Made by a program: the position numbers and the translations under genes. From assembly GCA_934591725.1 (NCBI GenBank), contig CAKTPR010000055.1:1-14558 (forward strand): a DNA stretch of 14,558 nt, given 5' to 3'. The first letter of the stretch is position 1. Every line of letters begins with the position of its first letter. The stretch comes from an uncultured Oscillospiraceae bacterium (GTDB lineage Bacteria; Bacillota; Clostridia; Oscillospirales; Oscillospiraceae). The notes under the pieces were generated by a model that was not told the origin of the DNA, searched no databases, and worked only from the letters and a program-made list of their open reading frames with translations. Shown here in pieces: positions 1 through 6,458 of the stretch.

Positions 1-58
1 TTCGTCTCCTGATCCTTCGGGATCGTCCCGTCGAGTATACCGTCGGCAAAGCCGGCTA

Positions 59-934
59 TTGTCGTCATCGGTGTGCGGCGGTATGCTCCTTACCTCGGTA
101 CTGGGGCCGTGGGCAGGTTTCCTGTCGATGATCGCGGTGCTGGCGATACAATGCCTGTTCTTTGCCGACGGCGGGCTTATGGCGCTCGGCGCGAATATAT
201 GGAACATGGCTTTCTACGGCTGCTTTGTCGGGTACTTCCTTATCTACAGGCCGATAATGCACAGCAATTGGTTTTCCGGCAAGGGTGAAAAGGCTGCTGG
301 CAGGCTCAGAATCATCGCAGCCTCCGTCATCGGCTGCATCGTGACGCTCCAGCTCGGTGCGTTCTCCGTCGTCGTTGAGACGAGCCTTTCCGGAATTGCC
401 GATATTCCTTTTAGTGTATTCTGCGCGATCATGCAGCCGATACATCTTGCTATCGGCCTTGTTGAGGGCCTTATCACCGCCGCCGTGCTCGTCTTTATAT
501 ATAACAGCCGCCCCGAGCTCCTGATGGATCATACCCCCGCAGAGGGCAGCGCCGATAAGCGCAGCTATAAAACGGTCATCATCGTGCTTGCGATAGCGGC
601 AGTTCTTGTCGGCGGAGTGTTCTCCCTGTTTGCAAGCTCCAACCCCGACGGGCTTGAGTGGTCACTGTTCGGCAATGAGGAGGCGGGATACTCCGCGAAC
701 CTCGGCCTTGACGAAGAGGATTACGGTTACGCAAGCGACGCCGCGGCAAAGGCCGAGGCAGTGCAGGAAAAGACCTCGTTCCTCCCGGACTATGCGTTCT
801 CCAATGATGCGGAGAACCCCGCGGGCACGTCCGTTTCCGGCCTTGTCGGCTCGGCTATAGTCGCCGCGGCGGCAGTTCTGATATGCCTCATAGGCGGCTA
901 TTTCAGAAAGCACAAAACTAAAAAGACCGCATAA
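59..934 (+). CDS. cbiM: CbiM/NikM-type substrate-binding membrane subunit of ECF cobalt/nickel importer, with fused PDGLE (CbiN-like) tail; 5'-truncated
   Basis: Membrane S-component that captures Co2+ or Ni2+ for an ECF transporter. Visible family features are the core GGMLLTSVLGP, FFADGGLMALGANIWNMAFYG and LQLGAFSVVVETSLSGI, then MQPIHLAIGLVEGL (His on the helix). After a polar linker come a helix, FASSNPDGLEWS (the PDGLE/CbiN-like domain), EKTSFLPDY, and a last helix ending in a basic tail. The usual N-terminus (metal-binding MHMADAL-type start and first helices, about 80 residues) is absent. The frame is open to base 2, but residues encoded upstream of about base 70 are Ser/Arg-rich and do not resemble CbiM, so 59 (TTG) is a nominal start and not a believable one. 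Followed by cbiQ and cbiO in the same orientation. Cobalt versus nickel specificity cannot be decided, because the N-terminal ligands are missing. Confidence 0.88.
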   Translation: MSSSVCGGMLLTSVLGPWAGFLSMIAVLAIQCLFFADGGLMALGANIWNMAFYGCFVGYFLIYRPIMHSNWFSGKGEKAAGRLRIIAASVIGCIVTLQLGAFSVVVETSLSGIADIPFSVFCAIMQPIHLAIGLVEGLITAAVLVFIYNSRPELLMDHTPAEGSADKRSYKTVIIVLAIAAVLVGGVFSLFASSNPDGLEWSLFGNEEAGYSANLGLDEEDYGYASDAAAKAEAVQEKTSFLPDYAFSNDAENPAGTSVSGLVGSAIVAAAAVLICLIGGYFRKHKTKKTA

Positions 935-957
935 TTTCAACCGGAAAAATCAATAAA

Positions 958-986
958 GCGGCAAGCCCGTATGACGGGCTTGCCGC
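958..986. other. Perfect 12-bp intergenic hairpin between cbiM and cbiQ
   Basis: GCGGCAAGCCCG (958-969), loop TATGA, CGGGCTTGCCGC (975-986); every pair is Watson-Crick. On the plus strand it is not followed by a T-run, so it is unlikely to stop transcription between cbiM and cbiQ efficiently. On the minus strand it is followed by TTTATTGATTTTT, the layout of an intrinsic terminator, although no minus-strand gene is seen here. Possible roles are partial attenuation or RNA-stability control of cbiM relative to cbiQO, or a block on antisense transcription. The ribosome binding site of cbiQ starts 19 bases after it. Confidence 0.6.
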
Positions 987-1018
987 GTACGCACGTAATT
1001 ATACAGGAGGTGGGGAAC

Positions 1019-1819
1019 ATGAATAAAGCTGAACGTGCGGGCGCGGAGCTGCGCGCGATGGATGAGCTTGCCGCGCAGGACTCTGCCGTCCACCGTATGC
1101 CGCCGCTCTCCAAGCTGTTTCTCACTGTTTTATACATTGCGGTCACGGTGTCATTTAATAAATACGACTTCACCGGACTTCTCGTGATGCTGCTTTTTCC
1201 GGTCGTGGCTTATCAGATAAGCGAGATCCCGATCAGCACCTGCTTTTATAAGCTGCGCATAGTCATGCCGCTTGTCTGCGCCGTGGGGCTTTTCAATCCA
1301 ATTTTTGATAAAACCATTATTGTGCAGATCGGCAGCGTCGGAATAAGTGGCGGCGTTGTCTCAATGCTGACGCTGATGATGAAGGGCGTGTTCTGCCTGA
1401 TGGCGTCATTCCTGCTGATCGCGACGACCTCCATTGAGGAGGTGTGCTTTGCGCTGCGCAGGCTGCATTTCCCGAAGCTGCTGACCTCGCTCCTGCTGCT
1501 GACATTCCGCTATATATCCGTGCTGCTGCAAGAGGTCGCAATAATGACCGAAGCCTACGAGCTGCGCGCGCCCGGTCAGCACGGGCTGCACATTTCGGCC
1601 TGGGGATCGTTTCTCGGTCAGCTCATTCTGCGCAGCATGGACAGGGCGGAAATGCTCTATGAGAGCATGGAGCTGCGCGGCTTCCACGGTGAATTTTATT
1701 ATGCCGACGACGGGGGATACAATTCCCGCGCGTGGCTTGCCGCGATAGTGTGCGCGGTGCTTATCGTTCTGGCGCGTATATATAACCTTCCGGTGCTGCT
1801 CGGCTCCGCGTTTGTATGA
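1019..1819 (+). CDS. cbiQ: CbiQ-type transmembrane T-component of ECF cobalt/nickel importer
   Basis: Energy-coupling membrane subunit linking CbiM to the ATPase CbiO. The 266-residue protein opens with an amphipathic region (MDELAAQDSAVHRMPPLSKL, the CbiQ-type 'D..H' start). It then has hydrophobic helices at roughly residues 31-65 and 80-140, followed by FRYISVLLQEV and the two ECF coupling-helix motifs, AYELRAPG and SMELRGFHG, which contact the ATPase grooves. A last helix lies near the C-terminus. ATG 1019 was chosen because AGGAGG (1005-1010) sits 8 bases upstream; an in-frame ATG at 971 lies inside the hairpin loop and has no ribosome binding site. It ends 10 bases before cbiO, consistent with one transcript. 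Length is normal for the family. Confidence 0.93.
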   Translation: MNKAERAGAELRAMDELAAQDSAVHRMPPLSKLFLTVLYIAVTVSFNKYDFTGLLVMLLFPVVAYQISEIPISTCFYKLRIVMPLVCAVGLFNPIFDKTIIVQIGSVGISGGVVSMLTLMMKGVFCLMASFLLIATTSIEEVCFALRRLHFPKLLTSLLLLTFRYISVLLQEVAIMTEAYELRAPGQHGLHISAWGSFLGQLILRSMDRAEMLYESMELRGFHGEFYYADDGGYNSRAWLAAIVCAVLIVLARIYNLPVLLGSAFV

Positions 1820-1829
1820 GGGAAAGAAA

Positions 1830-2561
1830 ATGATCTGCTTTGAAAATGTCACTTACGCATATCCCGGCGAAAAGCCGGTGCTGAAAGACCTCTCGTTTAC
1901 CATCTCAAAGGGGGAGCGCGTCGGGCTCATCGGCGCGAACGGCGCTGGAAAATCGACTGTAATGAAAGCGGCACTCGGCTTAGTCAGCTGCGAGGGAAAA
2001 ATAAGCATCGACGGTATGGAGATGTGCCGCAGGAACCTCAGCGCGATAAGAAAATGCGTCGGCTACGTTTTGCAGGACTCCGACAACCAGATGTTCATGC
2101 CGACCGTATTTGAGGACATGATCTTCGGGCCGATGAACTACGGCATGAGCAGGGAAGAGGCGGAGCGCAGCGTCGACGAGATACTTGACGAGCTGGAGCT
2201 TGGATACCTCAAGCACCGGCAGAACCACAAGATATCCGGCGGAGAAAAGCGTATGGCCGCTATTGCGACGATACTTACGATGAAGCCCGAATACATGCTG
2301 ATGGACGAGCCGTCCACCGCGCTCGACCCGCAGAACAGGCGCAAGCTTATTAATACGTTAAATAAGCTCCCTGTCACAAAGATCATTGCGACGCACGACC
2401 TTGACATGGTGCTGGAGACCTGCGACCGTGTTATCCTGCTGCACCACGGCAGGCTCGCCGCCGACGGCCCGGCGGATGTGCTCCTGCGTGATAAGGCGCT
2501 CATGGAGGGCAACCACCTTGAGCTTCCGTTCTGTCTCGCGGGGCCGCCGGTAAGAAAATAA
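1830..2561 (+). CDS. cbiO: CbiO-type ATP-binding subunit of ECF cobalt/nickel importer
   Basis: Cytoplasmic ABC ATPase that powers the importer, as a homodimer or with a second CbiO. The 243 residues show Walker A GANGAGKST (about 35-43), Q-loop YVLQDSDNQMF (Gln about 82), ABC signature ISGGEKR (about 135-141), Walker B YMLMDEP with catalytic Glu160, a D-loop (SALDP type, here TALDP), and the switch His in ATHD (about 189). All catalytic elements are present. ATG 1830 follows GAGGGAAAG; an in-frame TTG at 1812 overlaps cbiQ and was rejected. The coding end and its stop codon supply the A-rich tract that, on the minus strand, forms the T-run of the rnpB terminator. Confidence 0.95.
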   Translation: MICFENVTYAYPGEKPVLKDLSFTISKGERVGLIGANGAGKSTVMKAALGLVSCEGKISIDGMEMCRRNLSAIRKCVGYVLQDSDNQMFMPTVFEDMIFGPMNYGMSREEAERSVDEILDELELGYLKHRQNHKISGGEKRMAAIATILTMKPEYMLMDEPSTALDPQNRRKLINTLNKLPVTKIIATHDLDMVLETCDRVILLHHGRLAADGPADVLLRDKALMEGNHLELPFCLAGPPVRK

Positions 2562-2563
2562 AA

Positions 2564-2604
2564 CCAAAGTCCTGAGAAAGCCGAAGCAGGCTGACTCAGG
2601 ACTT
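2564..2604 (-). terminator. Intrinsic terminator of rnpB, possibly also used by cbiO
   Basis: Arms AAGTCCTGAG (2567-2576) and CTCAGGACTT (2595-2604) form 10 perfect pairs, enclosing a short inner stem AGCC/GGCT. On the minus strand the hairpin is followed by TGGTTTTATTTTC, a good T-rich tract, so it terminates rnpB. On the plus strand it is followed only by ATTGTATAATA, so it would be a weak terminator for cbiO. The convergent ends of the two genes are only about 55 bases apart. Confidence 0.8.
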
Positions 2605-2616
2605 ATTGTATAATAT

Positions 2617-2972
2617 AAACGCAAGCGGGTCTGTAAGCCGGGTTCTGTCGTGGACGACCATCTATCTAGCCCTGCCGTTGCCGGCAGGATCAAGCCACCT
2701 CCTGAGGACGACCGGGCCGGTCGTATGTCCTCCCACGGTGTTGCTCCGGATAGAGTTTACAGCATCAACATGTCTCCATGCGATGAGTGAGCTCTTACCT
2801 CACTTTTCCACCCTTACCGATGCTGAAAGCACCGGCGGTATATCTCTGTTGCACTTGTCCGAGGGTTACCCCTGGCGGGCGTTACCCGTTATCCTTGCCC
2901 TATGGAGCCCGGACTTTCCTCACGCACAGGCTTTCACCTTATGCCCGCGGTCGTCCGACCCGCTTGCAGGGC
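2617..2972 (-). ncRNA. rnpB: RNase P RNA, bacterial type A
   Basis: Catalytic RNA of RNase P, which removes 5' leaders from tRNA precursors. Read on the minus strand it carries the family's hallmark blocks in order: GAGGAAAGTCCGGGCTCC with TAGGGCA near the 5' end, AAGTGCAACAGAGA, GGTAAGAGCTCAC, TATCCGGAGCAAC, AGATAGATGGTCGTC, and ACAGAACCCGGCTTACAG near the 3' end. Terminal helix P1 is an 11-bp perfect pairing between 2957-2967 and 2621-2631 (GCAAGCGGGTC with GACCCGCTTGC). About 350 nt is normal for type A. The ends are estimated from P1, the promoter and the terminator, so each may be off by a few bases. A plus-strand open frame across this interval is fortuitous. Confidence 0.97.
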
Positions 2973-2974
2973 TT

Positions 2975-3002
2975 ATTTTACCATGTTCGCGGCACAAGTC
3001 AA
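2975..3002 (-). promoter_or_regulatory. Predicted housekeeping promoter of rnpB
   Basis: On the minus strand TTGACT (2997-3002) and TAAAAT (2975-2980) are separated by 16 bases, placing the transcription start near 2968-2972. That is immediately before the P1 helix of the RNase P RNA. Both boxes are close to the SigA consensus. Confidence 0.75.
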
Positions 3003-3011
3003 CAATAATTC

Positions 3012-3040
3012 TTGTATTACCGGGCAAAAAGTCTTATAAT
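3012..3040 (+). promoter_or_regulatory. Predicted housekeeping promoter of the murD gene cluster
   Basis: TTGTAT (3012-3017), a 17-base spacer and a perfect TATAAT (3035-3040). The expected start is near 3047, giving a leader of about 30 bases before murD. It is back to back with the rnpB promoter. The -35 box is weak (three of six consensus positions). Confidence 0.65.
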
Positions 3041-3075
3041 ATATATTTAGTCAAGCGAATGTGAGGCGATTGATT

Positions 3076-4458
3076 TTGACTCTTCAGGAATATGTAAATA
3101 CATTAAAAGACAAGCGGATCGCGGTCATAGGCATAGGCGTCAGCAATGAGCCGCTTATTGAGTTGCTGCTGAATAACGGCTGCCACGTGACCGCCTGCGA
3201 TAAACGTACCATGCAGGAAATGGGCGAGGAGGGCAAGAAGCTCAAGGCCATGGGCGCAGAGCTTTGCCTCGGTGTGGATTATCTTGAGCACCTCGATCAG
3301 GACGTTATATTCAGGACGCCCGGACTCATGCCATTTGACGAGCATCTAGAGAAAGCAAAGGCGCGCGGCGCCATCGTGACCTCCGAGATGGAGGTATTCA
3401 TGTCTCTGTGCCCCTGCAAAACGATAGCCATAACCGGAAGCGACGGCAAGACGACGACCTCGACGATCATATCAGAGCTGCTCAAAGCCGCCGGGTACAG
3501 AGTCCACCTCGGCGGGAACATCGGTCACCCGCTCCTCTGCGAGACGCCTGATATTCACCAGGACGATGTTACCGTGCTGGAGCTCAGTTCTTTCCAGCTG
3601 CACAGCATGAAATGCGCCCCGGATGTTGCGGTGATAACGAATCTGTCGCCGAACCATCTCGATAAGCACAGGGACTTTCAGGATTACATCGATGCAAAGC
3701 GCGCCATATTTGAAAACCAGCGTTCCGATGCAAGGCTCATTCTCAATCAGGACGACGGACATACGGAGTACTACGCAGGCTTCTCAAAAGCGCATATATC
3801 CTATTTCTCGGATAAGCACCCGGTCGAGGACGGCGCTGCTGCGCTCGACGGCGTTATCTACCGCACGCACGACGGCGTGTCGAGAGCTGTGATGAAGGTC
3901 TCGGATATCCGCCTGCCGGGCGAGCACAATGTGCTCAACTACCTTGCCGCATTTTCGGCGGTCGAGGGCTTGGTGAACGACGAGGTCTGCGCCGCGGTTG
4001 CCCGCAGCTTCGGCGGGGTCGAGCACCGGCTTGAGCATGTGCGTGTGCTGCGCGGGATAACCTTTATAAACGACTCGATAGGCACGAGCCCGACGAGGAC
4101 ATCCGCCGGGCTTCACGCGATGAAGCGCAAGCCGATAGTCATTGCCGGTGGCTATGATAAGCACATCCCGTTTGACGGGCTGGGCGACGAGCTGTGCCTG
4201 CTGTCAAAGAAGGTCTTTCTCACCGGGGACACGGCAGGGAAGATATATTCCGCTATCCGCGCCTCTCGCTACTATGAGAACAGCGGACTTGAGGTCAGGA
4301 TAATCGACGACTTCAAGCAGGCCGTCAAAGCGGCGGCAGACGCAGCAAGGGCAGGGGACATAGTGCTGTTCTCCCCGGCCTGCGCAGCCTTTGACCGCTT
4401 CAAGAATTTTGCCGAGCGCGGCAGGTATTTCAAATCCATAGTCATGGAACTCAAATAA
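3076..4458 (+). CDS. murD: UDP-N-acetylmuramoyl-L-alanine--D-glutamate ligase (MurD)
   Basis: Cytoplasmic Mur ligase that adds D-glutamate to UDP-MurNAc-L-Ala, an early step of peptidoglycan synthesis. It has an N-terminal Rossmann-like UDP-binding domain (IAVIGIGVSNEPLIELL) and a central ATPase domain with P-loop ITGSDGKTTT (about 119-128), GGNIGHPL, the ELSSFQLHSM block and NLSPNHLDKH. The C-terminal domain follows EHRLEHV and carries FINDSIGTSPTRT, then IAGGYDKHIPFD and FSPACAAFDRFKNFAERG. GSDGKT and NDSIGTSPTRT replace the GTNGKT and NDSKATN of the E. coli form; this is the variant I know from Clostridia. Start TTG 3076 is preferred because GAGG (3063-3066) sits 9 bases upstream. An in-frame GTG at 3061 has no ribosome binding site but would add five residues. 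It begins a plus-strand cluster with the next three genes. Confidence 0.94.
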   Translation: MTLQEYVNTLKDKRIAVIGIGVSNEPLIELLLNNGCHVTACDKRTMQEMGEEGKKLKAMGAELCLGVDYLEHLDQDVIFRTPGLMPFDEHLEKAKARGAIVTSEMEVFMSLCPCKTIAITGSDGKTTTSTIISELLKAAGYRVHLGGNIGHPLLCETPDIHQDDVTVLELSSFQLHSMKCAPDVAVITNLSPNHLDKHRDFQDYIDAKRAIFENQRSDARLILNQDDGHTEYYAGFSKAHISYFSDKHPVEDGAAALDGVIYRTHDGVSRAVMKVSDIRLPGEHNVLNYLAAFSAVEGLVNDEVCAAVARSFGGVEHRLEHVRVLRGITFINDSIGTSPTRTSAGLHAMKRKPIVIAGGYDKHIPFDGLGDELCLLSKKVFLTGDTAGKIYSAIRASRYYENSGLEVRIIDDFKQAVKAAADAARAGDIVLFSPACAAFDRFKNFAERGRYFKSIVMELK

Positions 4459-4477
4459 AAACACAACGGAGATACAG

Positions 4478-5734
4478 ATGAAGATTTCAGACATCCGGCC
4501 TGAGGTATACGATATGGCCGCAAAGGCGCAGGAGCGTCTTGCAGGAAGATTTGCGGAGATAGACCGCGTCGCCGAAATAAACACGCGCCGCGTGATGGAG
4601 GCGTTTCAGAATAACCGCGTCGCCGAGGCGTGCTTTGCCGGTACCACCGGCTACGGCTACGACGATCTCGGCCGTGAGACGCTCGACAAGATATACGCCG
4701 AGATATTCGGCACGGAGTCTGCGCTTGTCCGTATCGGCTTTGTGAACGGTACCCACGCGCTTACTGCCGCGATGTTCGCCCTTGTAAAGCCGGGGGACAC
4801 CATAGTTGCCGCGACCGGGATGCCTTACGATACACTGCGCAGCGCCATCGGCATATCGGGCGACTGCCACGGCTCGCTGAAGTTCTACGGGATAAACTAC
4901 GCGCAGGTCGATCTCGCCGCGGACGGCGGCCCGGATTACGCAGCCATAGCCGAAGCCGCGGCAAATCCGAACGTCACCGCGGTGATGATCCAGCGCTCAA
5001 GAGGCTACGACAACCGCAAGGCGCTCTCGGTCGATGAGATAGGACGCATATGCGAGACTGTCAAAGCCATGAACCCTGAGATCAACATCATGGTGGATAA
5101 CTGCTACGGTGAGTTTACGGACATCAAAGAGCCGACGCACGTTGGCGCTGATATAATTGCTGGCTCCCTCATAAAGAACCCCGGCGGCGGCCTTGCCCCG
5201 ACCGGCGGCTACGTTGCAGGGAAGAAGGAGCTTGTCGAGCGCGCGGCGATGCGTCTCACGACTCCCGGCATCGGCGGGGAGTGCGGCTCCACGCTCGGCA
5301 ACAACCGCCTGCTGTTTCAGGGGCTGTTCATGGCTCCGCATATCGTTGCACAGGCGCTGAAGACTGCCTGCTTCTGCTCGGCCATGATGGAGTCACTCGG
5401 CATTCCGACAAGTCCCACGCCTGAAGAACCCCGCTCTGACATCATACAGATGGTGAAGCTCGGCTCCGTTGAAAACATGAAGCGCTTCTGTCTCGGCATT
5501 CAGTCCGGCGCTCCCGTGGATTCATACGTGACGCCGGAGCCGTGGGAAATGCCGGGGTACGACTGCCCGGTCATCATGGCGGCAGGCGCATTTATCCAGG
5601 GCTCGTCCATTGAACTGTCGGCAGACGGCCCGGCAAGAGAGCCGTACACGGTATATATGCAGGGCGGACTGACCTATGAGTCGGGCAAGCTCGGAATTAT
5701 GATGGCCGTCAGTGCCATGTTGGACAGGCAGTAA
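4478..5734 (+). CDS. Methionine gamma-lyase family PLP enzyme (aluminium-resistance / YnbB-like protein)
   Basis: Fold-type I PLP-dependent protein related to Cys/Met metabolism enzymes and often annotated as aluminium resistance protein. Its true substrate is not established to my knowledge. Its 418 residues include GYGYDDLGRETLDKIYAEIFGTE, a PLP phosphate-cradle-like region VNGTHALTAAMFALVKPGD, MVDNCYGEF with the cofactor-contacting Asp about 207, and GSLIKNPGGGLAPTGGYVAGK, where Lys233 should form the internal aldimine. The C-terminal half keeps the family block RSDIIQMVKLGS. ATG 4478 has an ACGGAGA ribosome binding site and follows murD by only 19 bases, so the two are probably cotranscribed. 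Its 3' end overlaps a possible sporulation promoter for yunB. The family call is firm; the enzymatic reaction is not. Confidence 0.9.
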   Translation: MKISDIRPEVYDMAAKAQERLAGRFAEIDRVAEINTRRVMEAFQNNRVAEACFAGTTGYGYDDLGRETLDKIYAEIFGTESALVRIGFVNGTHALTAAMFALVKPGDTIVAATGMPYDTLRSAIGISGDCHGSLKFYGINYAQVDLAADGGPDYAAIAEAAANPNVTAVMIQRSRGYDNRKALSVDEIGRICETVKAMNPEINIMVDNCYGEFTDIKEPTHVGADIIAGSLIKNPGGGLAPTGGYVAGKKELVERAAMRLTTPGIGGECGSTLGNNRLLFQGLFMAPHIVAQALKTACFCSAMMESLGIPTSPTPEEPRSDIIQMVKLGSVENMKRFCLGIQSGAPVDSYVTPEPWEMPGYDCPVIMAAGAFIQGSSIELSADGPAREPYTVYMQGGLTYESGKLGIMMAVSAMLDRQ

Positions 5735-5744
5735 GGCATATAAT
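5715..5744 (+). promoter_or_regulatory. Possible SigE-type sporulation promoter ahead of yunB
   Basis: CATATAAT (5737-5744) differs from the SigE -10 consensus CATACAnT at one defined position. CCATGTT (5715-5721) resembles the -35 consensus KMATATT at five of seven positions, with the usual spacing. It lies at the end of the upstream coding region. yunB in Bacillus subtilis is SigE-dependent, which fits. The predicted start falls almost on the ribosome binding site, which weakens the call. Confidence 0.35.
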
Positions 5745-5762
5745 GCATGGGGAGGTGACCCT

Positions 5763-6443
5763 ATGCATATACGCCGACGGCATCGCTCCGCTCCTAAATA
5801 CACCTACACGCAGGGGAGCGAGCCGACCTCAGCAAAAAAAGCGTTAAATCTGACGCTGCTGCTCACGCTGGCGGCGCTGTGTCTGTTCCTGTCAGGGGCA
5901 GTTATGTTCCTTAAGACACTGTCGAGTCAGATCGCCGTATCCGACGCAAGCGATATCGTGATCGACAGAGTCAACAGCGCCATAGCCGATATAATGGCAA
6001 GCGGGGACTATGACGGGGATTATTTCGTATCCTTCGAGAAGAACTCTTCCGGTGAGATAACCGCCATCAGCAGCAACATGGCGCGCATAAACGCGCTCTC
6101 CGCGCAGATACTCGACCGTGTAGTCGGCGCGGCAACAGAGACGCATACGCTCACGGTAAAGATCCCGGCGGGCAACCTGACAGGGATAAGCCTTCTGATG
6201 GGGCGCGGCCCGTCAGTGCCGGTACAGATCATCGTGCTGACCTCCTCGCGTGTGGAGTTCAGCAACAGCATCGTAACCGCTGGGATAAACCAGACAAAGC
6301 ACCAGATCAACCTCAACGTTATTGTCGATATAGATATTCTCATCCCGTGGGGCACCGAGAGCGCACAGGTCGTGACCGAGGTGCTCATCGCGGACACGGT
6401 AGTCGTAGGCAAAGTACCGGACACATACCTAAATATGCAGTAA
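5763..6443 (+). CDS. yunB: Sporulation protein YunB
   Basis: Membrane-anchored mother-cell sporulation protein family, needed for efficient spore formation in B. subtilis; biochemical role unknown. The 226 residues begin with a basic cytoplasmic stretch (MHIRRRHRS), then one transmembrane helix at about residues 28-52, then an extracytoplasmic domain. Family features are DIVIDRVNSAIADIM, FEKNSSGEITAISSNMARINALSAQI, TVKIPAGNLTGISLLMGRGPSVPVQI and the C-terminal HQINLNVIVDIDILIPW with VVTEVLIADTVVVGKVPDTYLNM. ATG 5763 is set by the strong GGGGAGGTGA motif just upstream; frames opening earlier run back into the preceding gene. It is 15 bases from ligA, an arrangement in which a sporulation gene is embedded in a housekeeping cluster. 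Confidence 0.93.
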   Translation: MHIRRRHRSAPKYTYTQGSEPTSAKKALNLTLLLTLAALCLFLSGAVMFLKTLSSQIAVSDASDIVIDRVNSAIADIMASGDYDGDYFVSFEKNSSGEITAISSNMARINALSAQILDRVVGAATETHTLTVKIPAGNLTGISLLMGRGPSVPVQIIVLTSSRVEFSNSIVTAGINQTKHQINLNVIVDIDILIPWGTESAQVVTEVLIADTVVVGKVPDTYLNMQ

Positions 6444-6458
6444 AATCAGGAGAATACC

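Noticed and set aside
2606..3064. A 152-codon plus-strand open frame
   Set aside because: It covers RNase P RNA on the other strand, whose conserved blocks and P1 pairing are unmistakable; the frame has no ribosome binding site or protein family.
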